DNA from: an uncultured Alistipes sp.
GTDB lineage: Bacteria > Bacteroidota > Bacteroidia > Bacteroidales > Rikenellaceae
Assembly (NCBI GenBank): GCA_947573795.1
Contig: CANPHE010000007.1
Span: 1-64,000 of the forward strand
DNA length: 64,000 nucleotides
Reading direction: 5' to 3'
The translations under genes were made by a program, and so were the position numbers. Positions within the stretch are counted from its first letter, which is position 1, and every line of letters starts with the position of its first letter. The notes under the pieces are model-generated. The model was not told the DNA's origin, ran no database searches, and saw only the letters and a program-made list of their open reading frames with translations. Below, piece by piece: positions 38,488 through 47,937 of this stretch.

Positions 38488-39078
38488 TCAAAGCAGCCCG
38501 GCTTCGTAGTAGACGACGATCTGTTCGATGATGCGATCCTCGCCGTCGCGGTCGTATTCCGATTTGAGATTCTGCCCGAAGACCCGCGAGACGCCCTGCC
38601 AGAATCCGGCGACGAAACCTCCGCGGAACTCCTTGAGCACTTCATAGGCCGTGTATTCGGTTTCGCGGTCGATGAGTTTGAGCAATACCTTGCCCTGCGT
38701 GCGGGTCATATGCTTCAGAATGGGGGTATACTCCTCCTTGATCTGGTCGTAGATACCTTTGATATATTCTTTCTGCGCCTTTTTGGTCGGCAGGCGGCAC
38801 AATTCGTCCTCCATATCCTGCATCTTGGCCTTCGCGATCTTGGCGATGGGGTAGACCTTCTTCACCGCATCGACCAACCGGCGGTAACGCCGCAGGTCGA
38901 CCGGACGGCTGAATACGTAGACCGGAAGAATGTGGACCAGCGGGATGGAATCGCCGCGCTCCACGGTCCACTCCTGGTGCCAGAAACCGCGCCCGCGCTG
39001 TGCCTGCGCCTCGAAAACCGAGACGAGGATTGCCGCGATGAGTACGGACGTCCGGAGGATGAATCGTAAACGGATCAT
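38488..39078 (-). CDS. DUF4294 domain-containing protein
   Basis: HILPVYVFSRPVDLRRYRRLVDAVKKVYPIAKIAKAKMQDME...KLIDRETEYTAYEVLKEFRGGFVAGFWQGVSRVFGQNLKSEYD. Confidence 0.8.
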   Translation of the reverse strand: MIRLRFILRTSVLIAAILVSVFEAQAQRGRGFWHQEWTVERGDSIPLVHILPVYVFSRPVDLRRYRRLVDAVKKVYPIAKIAKAKMQDMEDELCRLPTKKAQKEYIKGIYDQIKEEYTPILKHMTRTQGKVLLKLIDRETEYTAYEVLKEFRGGFVAGFWQGVSRVFGQNLKSEYDRDGEDRIIEQIVVYYEAGLL

Positions 39079-39081
39079 GCA

Positions 39082-39136
39082 CAAAGATACGAATAAGCGA
39101 GAGCAATGGCAAATTTATTTGGCAATTGCCGAGCGT
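39082..39136 (-). repeat. Dispersed promoter repeat (single unit)
   Basis: Minus strand CGCTCGGCAATTGCCAAATAAATTTGCCATTGCTCTCGCTTATTCGTATCTTTG. Confidence 0.85.
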
Positions 39137-39197
39137 TAACCGAACGCGAGCCGCGCATCGGCATCCGGATAACGACGATTTTTAGGCGTCCGCCCCC

Positions 39198-39659
39198 ATG
39201 AAAGGAACGGAATTTGCCGGCTCGGGATATCGAAACATAAATCCGCTTGCCATGATCGAGAACGTAACTGTGTCGATGAACCGCGACTCGCGATTCCGAC
39301 CCGAATGCACGCAGAAGTGCGACGAAATGAATCCTCATGAACTGCTGCTCTACGCCGCAGCCGAATGCACCGCTTACACACTGCTCGCGATGCTCGAAAG
39401 CCTGCACATCGAGCCACAACGCATCGAAATCGGTTATTCGGGCGATATCGGTGATGAAAAAAAGACACCGCGGGGTATTTTCCGTTCGTTCCACGTCGTC
39501 TACAACATCGCGTGCGATACCGAGGCCGACCAAACTCGGATAAGCCGGGCCGTCCGGCTCACGCACGAAAAATACGGTCCCATGACGCAGATGCTGCGCC
39601 GCATCGCCCCTGTATCGCAAGAGATCGCCATCGTCACCACTCAGCCCGAAAAAGCTTAG
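39198..39659 (+). CDS. OsmC family protein
   Basis: MNPHELLLYAAAECTAYTLLAMLESLHIEPQRIEIGYSG... alternative start 39252. Confidence 0.75.
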   Translation: MKGTEFAGSGYRNINPLAMIENVTVSMNRDSRFRPECTQKCDEMNPHELLLYAAAECTAYTLLAMLESLHIEPQRIEIGYSGDIGDEKKTPRGIFRSFHVVYNIACDTEADQTRISRAVRLTHEKYGPMTQMLRRIAPVSQEIAIVTTQPEKA

Positions 39660-39761
39660 AGCGACCGAACCCCAATTTCCAGAAAAAGAGTCCCGATGAC
39701 GGAAAATCCGCCTCGGGACTCTCCGTTATGCCTCCGAAACTCGTAAGAAACGCCCTATTTC

Positions 39762-39870
39762 TTGGTGTTTCCGGGAGAAATACATACATTTGTGTAGTTA
39801 ATAAAGCCCATTGCCGGAAAAAAGATTCGTTTTCAAGCGCCTCTTGAAAATATCTTTTTTCGGCAATGCT
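39762..39870 (+). ncRNA. Candidate small hairpin RNA
   Basis: TTG-N20-TACATTTG promoter then CATTGCCGGAAAAAAGATTCGTTTTCAAG-CGCCT-CTTGAAAATATCTTTTTTCGGCAATG hairpin; no ORF. Confidence 0.4.
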
Positions 39871-39925
39871 TATTTTTCGGGTTTTCCGAAGCCGCGACTC
39901 GTGAATTCCCTCGTGTAAGGATACT

Positions 39926-40057
39926 CCCGCTCGGCAATTGCCAAATAAATTTGCCATTGCACTCGCTTATTCGTATCTTTGGCTTCACCGAAGATACTGC
40001 GCCTCGGAAAAAATGCAAGCAAGCTTGCTTTTTTCTCTCGGCTTATTCGTATCTTTG
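39926..40057 (+). repeat. Two tandem dispersed promoter-repeat units upstream of tsaC
   Basis: CGCTCGGCAATTGCCAAATAAATTTGCCATTGCACTCGCTTATTCGTATCTTTG then CGCCTCGGAAAAAATGCAAGC...GCTTATTCGTATCTTTG. Confidence 0.85.
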
Positions 40058-40063
40058 TCCATT

Positions 40064-40663
40064 ATGCTGACGAAAATCCATGCTCGGAATCCTTCGGAAA
40101 AGGAGTTGCGACGTACCGTCGAGACGCTCGAACGGGACGGGGTAATCATTTACCCCACCGACAGCGTATATGCCTTCGGGTGCTCGATCCGCTCGGCGAA
40201 AGGCGCCGAGCAGTTGCAGCGCCTACGGGGCAAACGCGACAGCGAACCGGCGATCGTATTCGCCGACCTGGCGCAGGTGGCCGAATACTGTCGGGTCGAC
40301 AACGCCGCATTCCGGATTCTGCGGCGCAACCTGCCGGGGCCTTTCACCTTCATCCTGCCCGCCTCGTCGCGCATTCCGGCCCGAGTGATCGGCAAGCGCA
40401 AGACGATCGGCGCGCGGATTCCGGCCCATCCCGTAGCCCGGGCGATCGTCGAGATGCTCGGCGCACCGATGATTACCGCCTCGGTATACGACGACGAGAC
40501 GACGGAATACACCACCGATCCCGAGCTGATCCACGAACGCTACGGACGCACGGTCGAACTGGTGATCGACGGCGGCATCGGGGAGACCGCCCCGACGACG
40601 GTAGTCGACCTCTCGCAGGGCGAACCGACGATTCTGCGCGAAGGCAAGGGCACGCTCGACTGA
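40064..40663 (+). CDS. tsaC: L-threonylcarbamoyladenylate synthase (Sua5/YciO/YrdC)
   Basis: GVIIYPTDSVYAFGCSIRSAKGAEQLQRLRGKR...LPGPFTFILPAS. Confidence 0.9.
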   Translation: MLTKIHARNPSEKELRRTVETLERDGVIIYPTDSVYAFGCSIRSAKGAEQLQRLRGKRDSEPAIVFADLAQVAEYCRVDNAAFRILRRNLPGPFTFILPASSRIPARVIGKRKTIGARIPAHPVARAIVEMLGAPMITASVYDDETTEYTTDPELIHERYGRTVELVIDGGIGETAPTTVVDLSQGEPTILREGKGTLD

Positions 40664-40709
40664 CAATATAGGACCTAACGAAAAAGATCATATAACAATA
40701 CACAAAATC

Positions 40710-41291
40710 ATGGAAAAGAATAAATTTTGGGACGAGACCGCACGCTATGGCGCCATACTGGGCGGCATCCTGGCCCTTTCGTTCATCCTGGAAACCTCGA
40801 TGTCGCTCTCGGGACGCATGTCCCTCTATACGTTGCTGGGACTCGAATGGATCGTGGTCGTCGTGCTGCACTACTACCTGCTGCACCGCTTCACCCGACA
40901 GTACTCCACGCGCTACTCCGCCGAGGAGGGATTTTCGTTCGGACAGGGCTATGCCTATCTGATGGCCGTTTCGGGTTTCGCCGGGGCGATCGTCGGCGTC
41001 GTGCAGGCCGTCTATCTCCACCTCGTCATGGGTTACGAGAACTACACCGAGCGTATGTCCGCCGCCATTACGGAGCTTCTCGCCAGCGGCGGCGAAGTTC
41101 CGGCCCAGATGGAAGGAATGATCGAGCAATTGATCGACCAGATGCAGTCGGCCGCGACGCCTTCGGTGCTCTCGACCGTATGGGGCGGCATCTTCACCAG
41201 CCTGCTTTTCGGCGCATTCTTCGGTCTGATTATCGCAGGTGTGCTGTCGCGCGCTCCGCGTCCGTTCGACACGTCCGACAACCTCGAATAG
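40710..41291 (+). CDS. DUF4199 domain-containing membrane protein
   Basis: MEKNKFWDETARYGAILGGILALSF...GYENYTERMSAAITELL. Confidence 0.75.
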   Translation: MEKNKFWDETARYGAILGGILALSFILETSMSLSGRMSLYTLLGLEWIVVVVLHYYLLHRFTRQYSTRYSAEEGFSFGQGYAYLMAVSGFAGAIVGVVQAVYLHLVMGYENYTERMSAAITELLASGGEVPAQMEGMIEQLIDQMQSAATPSVLSTVWGGIFTSLLFGAFFGLIIAGVLSRAPRPFDTSDNLE

Positions 41292-41292
41292 C

Positions 41293-42252
41293 ATGGAAAA
41301 CAAACCCGATATTTCGGTCGTCGTACCGCTCTACAACGAAGCCGAATCGCTGCCCGAACTCCTTGCGTGGATCGACCGCGTAGCCCGCGCGAACGACCTG
41401 AGCTACGAAACGATCCTCGTGGACGACGGTTCGTCGGACGATTCGTGGGCCGTCGTCGAGCAGCTCAAGGGGCGATATCCCGCCGTACGGGGTATTTCGT
41501 TTCGGCGCAACTACGGCAAATCGGCCGCCCTTTACTGCGGTTTCGCAGCCGCCGAAGGCGAGGTCGTTATTACGATGGACGCCGACCTGCAAGACTCGCC
41601 CGACGAGATTCCCGCCCTGCGACGCATGATCGTCGAGGAGGGTTACGATCTGGTGTCGGGCTGGAAAAAACGCCGCCACGACCCTGCGGGCAAGCGCTGG
41701 CCGAGCAAGTTTTTCAACTGGACGGCCCGCCGCGCCTCGGGCATCAAACTCCACGACTTCAATTGCGGGCTGAAGGCTTACCGCCGCAAGGTCGTGAAGT
41801 CGATCGAGGTCTACGGCGAGATGCACCGCTTCATTCCGATTCTGGCGCGTCAGGCCGGATTCCGCCGCATCGGCGAGAAAGTCGTGGAGCACCGCGCCCG
41901 GAAATACGGCTACTCGAAATTCGGACTCGAACGCATGGTGAAGGGCTATCTGGACCTTATCAGCGTGCTGTTCATGTCCCACTTCGGTCGTTCGCCGATG
42001 TACCTTTTCGGCAGCCTCGGCACGCTGATGTTCCTCCTCGGCGGAGGCACGACGCTGTGGGTCATCGCCGAGAAGCTGTGGAAACAGGCGCACGGACTTC
42101 CCCTGCGCGCCGTGACGGAACAACCGCTTTTCTACCTCGCGATGCTGGCCGTCGTGCTGGGCGTACAACTTTTTCTGGCGGGATTCTTGGGCGAAATGAT
42201 CAACCGCAACTCCCCGGACCGCAACCGTTATCTGATCGACAAAACCCTGTAA
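41293..42252 (+). CDS. Glycosyltransferase family 2 (DPM1/GtrB-like) with C-terminal TM helices
   Basis: ISVVVPLYNEAESLPELLAWI, DDGSSDDSW, MDADLQDSPDEIP. Confidence 0.93.
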   Translation: MENKPDISVVVPLYNEAESLPELLAWIDRVARANDLSYETILVDDGSSDDSWAVVEQLKGRYPAVRGISFRRNYGKSAALYCGFAAAEGEVVITMDADLQDSPDEIPALRRMIVEEGYDLVSGWKKRRHDPAGKRWPSKFFNWTARRASGIKLHDFNCGLKAYRRKVVKSIEVYGEMHRFIPILARQAGFRRIGEKVVEHRARKYGYSKFGLERMVKGYLDLISVLFMSHFGRSPMYLFGSLGTLMFLLGGGTTLWVIAEKLWKQAHGLPLRAVTEQPLFYLAMLAVVLGVQLFLAGFLGEMINRNSPDRNRYLIDKTL

Positions 42253-42253
42253 T

Positions 42254-42730
42254 ATGATACAACGCATTCAGAGCATCTATCTGCTCGTCATCACGGCACT
42301 GACCGCCACGGCCTCGTGCCTGCCCCTGGCCTGGATGGCCGACTACAACGACCGGCTCGAACTCTGCGCCTTCGCACTGCGCGACAGCAGCGGAGCGACC
42401 GTGCAGTCGACCGTTTATCTGGGTATTCTGCTCGTCCTGGCGAGCCTGCTGCCCCTGGTCACGATCTTCCTCTACAAGCGCCGCATGCTTCAAATCCGGC
42501 TCTGCGCCGTGGAGATGGTCTTGCTGCTCGGAGCATCGTTGATGGAAGGCATCTACTACTACCTCAGCCGCCGTGCCTTCTTCGGCCTGGAACACCCCGA
42601 AGGCTACGTGCAGTCGGGCATCCAGCCGGTGATTTTCCTGCCCTTGGTAGGTCTGATTTTCGCCTACCTCGCAATCCGGGCGATTTTCCGCGACGAACTG
42701 CTCGTGCGCGGCGTCGACCGCATCCGGTAA
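42254..42730 (+). CDS. DUF4293 domain-containing membrane protein
   Basis: MIQRIQSIYLLVITALTATASCLPLAWM, four TM segments. Confidence 0.8.
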   Translation: MIQRIQSIYLLVITALTATASCLPLAWMADYNDRLELCAFALRDSSGATVQSTVYLGILLVLASLLPLVTIFLYKRRMLQIRLCAVEMVLLLGASLMEGIYYYLSRRAFFGLEHPEGYVQSGIQPVIFLPLVGLIFAYLAIRAIFRDELLVRGVDRIR

Positions 42731-42751
42731 TCAAGGATTGCAGACAAACGG

Positions 42752-42784
42752 AAAACGGTCTTCGGAGATTCCGAAGACCGTTTT
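42752..42784. terminator. Bidirectional hairpin terminator
   Basis: AAAACGGTCTTCGG-AGATT-CCGAAGACCGTTTT. Confidence 0.92.
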
Positions 42785-42802
42785 TCATTGCAAGCACCTT
42801 CC

Positions 42803-44698
42803 TCAGAAATTGAGTTTGACGCCCACCGTGCAGTTGGCCCCGTACTCGGGATACCAGGGGTATTCGTAGAGCCTGCGGTCGAGCAGATTGCGGCCCTCGG
42901 CGAAGATCGCCACCCGCGACGAAATCCGCCAGTCGAACACCGCCCGCAGATCGATGGCGAAAGGCGCGACGAAGGGGGCCGCGGTTTCAGCTTCGAATAT
43001 ATCGCCATATAGAGTCGTCCACTTCCGCTCGCTCTGCATCCGCGCTTCGACGCCGAACGACACTTTGCGCCCCCGGTAATGCACTCCGAAGTCACACGTG
43101 AAGTTCGGCTCACCCGATTCGAGCCGCTCCTGTGCATGATCCGAGATATTCTGCTTCGCATCGTTGTAAGAGTAGCCGTGAATGCCGAGCGAAAGCGTCA
43201 GTTCACTCACCGGGCGGTAAGCGACCTCTCCGCCGAATGACAGCACCGTTTGCCGGTCCTGAATCAAACCCGGCATACCGAACAGATATTCCAGGTAAAT
43301 ACCGTCTTCTGTCCGCGCCGCACGGTACTTGGCGCCGCAGTCGATCCAATACAGGTGGTGATCGCGGATCGAAAAACCGACATAGGCCCGATAGTCGAAC
43401 TTCCCGTGCCCCAAGGTTCCGCCGATACCCGCACGGCCGTTGTAATCCACCGAACTGCGTTCGGGCCGGAGAAAAGAGTTCCCCGAAGCATTCAGCCACG
43501 AATCCGTATAGGGGTTCAGACGCGAGATCGAACCGAAGCTGTTCGGCCGGATGTCGCCGTCCACCTCGACGAAAGGTTGCAAGGCATCCGTACCCAGATC
43601 GAAATTCAAACGGGCGAAAGGAAGCACGTAATTGTCCTTCGTTGCATTGACTTCGGGCACCGGATCGGGCTCTTCGATCGACTCCCACAGCATCCAGGGG
43701 ATACATTCGATCCGGTCGTGATAATAGTCCGCACCGACCTCGAGGCGCACGACTCCACCCCGCAAACCGTAACGGAGTCCGACATGCAACAGTTCCTCCC
43801 AATCGCCATCCAACGCCTTGCGCCCCATCGTGCGATCCCAGCCGGCACTTGCCGAGAAGCGGCTGCGGCCCCAGCCGCGGGCGATACGCCCCGAAGCGCC
43901 GAACGACCATTCGCGCATCGTCCGCCCGTCCTCACGACGGGCCTCGTCCGAAATGCCATACTGGTATCTATAATTCATATTTTCATCCCCGAAGTCCATT
44001 CCGGAATGCCCGTGGAAAAGATTTCCGTGCGCCTCCACCTCGAAATTCGTACGGCTCAGGTCTTGGAAATCGTCACCCACACGCACCCGAAGCGACAGAT
44101 CGCCGTAGTCGATCGGCGAGTCGGGAACATCCAGAATCCCCTTGGTAGGTGCCTCTTTTCCCAATCCGTAGCGATGATACAACCGGTTTTCGTAGGAGAG
44201 TTCGCCCTCGAGCGTATGACGGCCGAGGTATTTGCCCGCCGCGGCACCGAGGCGGTTGGTCATGCGCGTCGAATTGTTCTTCACACCCAGCTCGTTGCGA
44301 ATGTCGGCATAGCGCCCCTCGTGGTTGACATAGCCCACGACATAGCCCGTCGAGGGGTTTTGCGACGAAGCGTAGAAATCCAGCACCGAATTGAGCGGGT
44401 AACCTGCTCCGACCTTCAGGTAGAAGGGCAGCGGGCGGTTGAACTCCCAGTAGGTCACCGTCGCGGGACGGATCGGCCGCGTGGCGAGCGTCGTGCGCAG
44501 CGACAGCGGCGTGACGGTATAATCGATATCGGGCCGCAACTTCACCGTATCGGTCATGTCGGGCGCGATGGCGAGTTTCGCGGCGCTCTCCACGCTCGGG
44601 ACGTAGGCTTTGGTCACCTCGACCTGTTTTTCGACCTGTGCCGCGGCACCCCACGGCAGCGCCGCCAGCAGTGCGGCGGCAAACAGCAGTTTCTTCAT
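42803..44698 (-). CDS. TonB-dependent receptor-like outer-membrane beta-barrel
   Basis: Signal peptide; VEKQVEVTKAYVPSVESAAKLAIAPDMTDTVKLRPDIDYTVTPLSLRT; C-terminal YGANCTVGVKLNF. Confidence 0.75.
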   Translation of the reverse strand: MKKLLFAAALLAALPWGAAAQVEKQVEVTKAYVPSVESAAKLAIAPDMTDTVKLRPDIDYTVTPLSLRTTLATRPIRPATVTYWEFNRPLPFYLKVGAGYPLNSVLDFYASSQNPSTGYVVGYVNHEGRYADIRNELGVKNNSTRMTNRLGAAAGKYLGRHTLEGELSYENRLYHRYGLGKEAPTKGILDVPDSPIDYGDLSLRVRVGDDFQDLSRTNFEVEAHGNLFHGHSGMDFGDENMNYRYQYGISDEARREDGRTMREWSFGASGRIARGWGRSRFSASAGWDRTMGRKALDGDWEELLHVGLRYGLRGGVVRLEVGADYYHDRIECIPWMLWESIEEPDPVPEVNATKDNYVLPFARLNFDLGTDALQPFVEVDGDIRPNSFGSISRLNPYTDSWLNASGNSFLRPERSSVDYNGRAGIGGTLGHGKFDYRAYVGFSIRDHHLYWIDCGAKYRAARTEDGIYLEYLFGMPGLIQDRQTVLSFGGEVAYRPVSELTLSLGIHGYSYNDAKQNISDHAQERLESGEPNFTCDFGVHYRGRKVSFGVEARMQSERKWTTLYGDIFEAETAAPFVAPFAIDLRAVFDWRISSRVAIFAEGRNLLDRRLYEYPWYPEYGANCTVGVKLNF

Positions 44699-44700
44699 CG

Positions 44701-47691
44701 TCAATTGAGTTTGCTGATTCGCGCTTTCGCCTCGTCCACGATGCCGTCGTCGGCAGGCGAATAACCGTCGGCGACACTCTGATAGGTTGCACGGGCCTGG
44801 AACGTATCGCCCTTGCTTACATAGACGTCGCCCAACAGCAGGAACGCCTTGGCGAGCCAGTAGGCTTGCGGTTCGCGCTCGGAGTAGGCGAAGACGGCCG
44901 CTTCGGCGCCATCGGCATCCCCCGCAGCGAAAATATCCTCGATCAGGCGGAAAGCGGCTTCGGAACCCTCCTTCGTGCGGACCTCCGCAGCAAGCTCCTT
45001 ATAATATCGGGCGGCTTCGGCCCGCTGCCCGCTTTCGCGCAACTGCGTGGCCCGGGCATATTTCGCCTCTCGCAAGGCCGTGGTTCCGGCCTCGGGCTGC
45101 GCACAAACGTCGTCCGTCATGGCGGCGATCTTCGCGGCATCTCCTCCCGCGATCGTCGCCCGGACATATCCCGTCATCGCCTCCTCACGCCCCGAGCGGG
45201 TCGATGCCACGTCGTAGAGACGACGGTAAGCCGCAGCCGCCTCGTCGTAGCGGGCATCCTCGAAGGTCATCGGCGCGAATTTTTCGAGCACCCGCACCGT
45301 ATATTGGTTGTTCTCCAGGGCGGCCAGCTCGCCGAGCGCCCCGAGGGCCCCGGCACGGTCGCCCTGACGCAGATAACAATCGCTCAGGTAGTAAAGCGCA
45401 TCGGTCAGGTAATACCCCTTCGGGTAACTCTTCACGTAGCTGCGCAGCGACTTCGCCGCCGGTTCGACCGATCCGTCGAGGTAGAGCTTGCGCGCAGCGG
45501 CAAACGACAACGAGTCGCGCATCACCGCCGTGAGGTCACCCTCCAGACCGCTGCGCGACGCATAAGCGAAATAGCCGTCGGCATCGCCGTCCGAGAGGTA
45601 GATTTCCCGAATGCCCTGCATCGCCTCCTTCGCTTCGGCGGAGCGCGGCGAGGATTTCACTGCCCGGTCGTAATACTCCAGCGACTTCTGTTTGTCGCCC
45701 AGGTTCAGATACGCGAGTCCCAGATCGGCGAATGCCTGCGTGCGGCGTGCCGAGGCGGGATAATCCGCTACGAAGCGCTCCAACTGACGGGCCCCGTCGG
45801 CATAACGCTCCTGGGCGATGAAGCTGCGGCCCAGTTCGTAGGAGGCTTCGTCCACGTAGTCGCCGCGACCATCCGAAAGGATCTGTCGAAGCGCCTGCTG
45901 CTTCTCGGAAGTGCGGCCCAGAATACCCAGCGTGACGGCCCGCTTGTAGCGTGCATAGTGCATTTCGGGAGTCGCCAGACCGATCGTCCGGTCATATTCG
46001 GCAATCGCCGCCTCGAACTTCCGTTCGGAATAGCGTACGTCGCCTAAGCGGTTGCAGGCATCGGCCCGGTAGCTGTCGCGGGGACCGTATGCCGCCAGAA
46101 AGCGCGAGAAAGCGTTTCCGGCCTGCGTCATGTCCTGACGCACGAACGAACAGTAACCCAGGTTGTAGAGCGCCAACGCATACTCCCGCTCGCTGCGCGG
46201 AGCACGCTTGAGGTAGGCGTTGTACTTGGCGGCAGCGACCGTATGGTCGCCCTGCGCGAATGCGATTTCGCCCTGCCAAAAGTCGGCAAGCGCCGAATAT
46301 TTGGGACTGACGTTCACCGCGGCAGACTCCGCCAGGTAGCGCTGCGCGGCACGCAGATCGCCGGCACCGTAAGCCTCCAGCGCCCGGAAGTAGGCGATCT
46401 TCTGCAAAGCGGCACGGATCTCCGCGTCCTGCGTAGGCATCGACTTGATGGCGCGATAGGCAGCATCGTAGTCGTGGGAATTGTAGTAGGCGGCGATCAG
46501 CAGCGTGCGGGCCTCGGGCGTACGCGGCGAAGCGGGATAACGCGTGACGTAGCGCGTCAGCAGGTTGATCGCACCGTTGAAGGCACCTCCCCCGAGTTCG
46601 TATTGCAGCTTGGCGTAGTTGAACAGCGCGTCTTCGGCGATCGCAGCATCGAGCGTATCGTCCGTAGCCATGGCGAAGGCTTGCATCGCCCCCTGCTTGT
46701 CGCCCGTACGCAGGCAGCAGTCGGCCAGGTGATAGGAGGCGTTCTGCGTCATGGCATCATCGGCGCCGCACGCCTTGCGCAGCCACTCCGCCGCTTCGGC
46801 GTAGCGGGCCGTGCGGTAGAGCGAGAAACCTTTCAGGTAGCAGCTTTCGCGGTCCGAACCGACCTCCGTCGTCGCGATAGCATCGAGGCGCCCGAGGTGT
46901 TCGAGCGTACGGTTGTAATCGTCGAGGTGGAACCACGATTCGGCGATGACCCGTTCGATCTCCGCACGACGCTCGGGCACGGCCTTATCGGCCAGCGCCT
47001 CGCCGTTTTCGACGACATAGCGGTAGTTGCCCTCGCGGAACTCGATCTGAAGCAGGTAGTAAGGCACCAGCCGCTTGTAGGCGTCGCTCTGCAACAACGA
47101 CGAAAAGCCCTGCTTCGCGACACCGTAGCGTTCCTCGGCGTAATCGATGTAGGAGCGATAGTAGCGTGCATGATCGGCATACTCGCTGTCGTCGGGCACC
47201 CGCTCGAAACAGGCATAGGCCTCGCGGTAATTGCCGTCCAAAAACTCGACATAGCCCATCCGCACGTCGTACTGCTCCCGGCGCCGGGCACTCAACGAGC
47301 GATAGTCGGTTTTCGTGAAGTATTCGCGCGCCCGCTCGCGGTTCCCCGCTGCGCAGTAGAACGAACCGAGCGAGAACCGCACGTCGTTGGTATAAATCGA
47401 GCCGGGATAACGCTGCTCGAATTCGCGCAGAGCCCCTTCGGCATCGGCGCTTCCCAACTCCACGGCGCAAGCCGCCAGGTAGAAATCCGTTTCCTGCACG
47501 GCGCTCCGCTCGGCAGGCGTCAATGCCTTCCGGGCTTCGAGAAATTCGTGGCGCGCATCGCTCCAGCGTCCCAGGTCGAATAACTCCCGGCCGCGCCGGA
47601 TCGCACCGTCGGCTCCGGGCACTGCGGCCCGCAGTCCGCCGCTACCTGCCGCTACGAGCGCGACAAGCAGCCAAATCCGTATTTTCCGCAT
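44701..47691 (-). CDS. Large tetratricopeptide-repeat protein
   Basis: Signal peptide MRKIRIWLLVALVAAGSGGLRA; many TPR units across ~1000 aa. Confidence 0.88.
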   Translation of the reverse strand: MRKIRIWLLVALVAAGSGGLRAAVPGADGAIRRGRELFDLGRWSDARHEFLEARKALTPAERSAVQETDFYLAACAVELGSADAEGALREFEQRYPGSIYTNDVRFSLGSFYCAAGNRERAREYFTKTDYRSLSARRREQYDVRMGYVEFLDGNYREAYACFERVPDDSEYADHARYYRSYIDYAEERYGVAKQGFSSLLQSDAYKRLVPYYLLQIEFREGNYRYVVENGEALADKAVPERRAEIERVIAESWFHLDDYNRTLEHLGRLDAIATTEVGSDRESCYLKGFSLYRTARYAEAAEWLRKACGADDAMTQNASYHLADCCLRTGDKQGAMQAFAMATDDTLDAAIAEDALFNYAKLQYELGGGAFNGAINLLTRYVTRYPASPRTPEARTLLIAAYYNSHDYDAAYRAIKSMPTQDAEIRAALQKIAYFRALEAYGAGDLRAAQRYLAESAAVNVSPKYSALADFWQGEIAFAQGDHTVAAAKYNAYLKRAPRSEREYALALYNLGYCSFVRQDMTQAGNAFSRFLAAYGPRDSYRADACNRLGDVRYSERKFEAAIAEYDRTIGLATPEMHYARYKRAVTLGILGRTSEKQQALRQILSDGRGDYVDEASYELGRSFIAQERYADGARQLERFVADYPASARRTQAFADLGLAYLNLGDKQKSLEYYDRAVKSSPRSAEAKEAMQGIREIYLSDGDADGYFAYASRSGLEGDLTAVMRDSLSFAAARKLYLDGSVEPAAKSLRSYVKSYPKGYYLTDALYYLSDCYLRQGDRAGALGALGELAALENNQYTVRVLEKFAPMTFEDARYDEAAAAYRRLYDVASTRSGREEAMTGYVRATIAGGDAAKIAAMTDDVCAQPEAGTTALREAKYARATQLRESGQRAEAARYYKELAAEVRTKEGSEAAFRLIEDIFAAGDADGAEAAVFAYSEREPQAYWLAKAFLLLGDVYVSKGDTFQARATYQSVADGYSPADDGIVDEAKARISKLN

Positions 47692-47718
47692 ACTGAAAAT
47701 ATTCTTAGGTAGTGGAGT

Positions 47719-47876
47719 CAAAGATACGAATAAGCGAGTGCAATGGCAAATTTATTTGAACATTGCCGAGCGAAAGTACCTTCGGCGAAGCCAAAGATAC
47801 GAATAAGCCGCGCGCAAAACCAAAGTTGTTCACTTTTTGCCGAGCGAGAGCACCTAAATCGAAGTCGAAGATACCC
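47719..47876 (-). repeat. Two tandem dispersed promoter-repeat units upstream of the TPR/OM-barrel pair
   Basis: Minus strand CGCTCGGCAA...GGCTTATTCGTATCTTTGGCTTCGCCGAAGGTACTTTCGCTCGGCAATGTTCAAATAAATTTGCCATTGCACTCGCTTATTCGTATCTTTG. Confidence 0.87.
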
Positions 47877-47937
47877 GTTTCAGCCGTCTTTTGCAACTTC
47901 GGGGCCGCAGCCGTCGCAGTGCGTCGCGAAATCCGGT

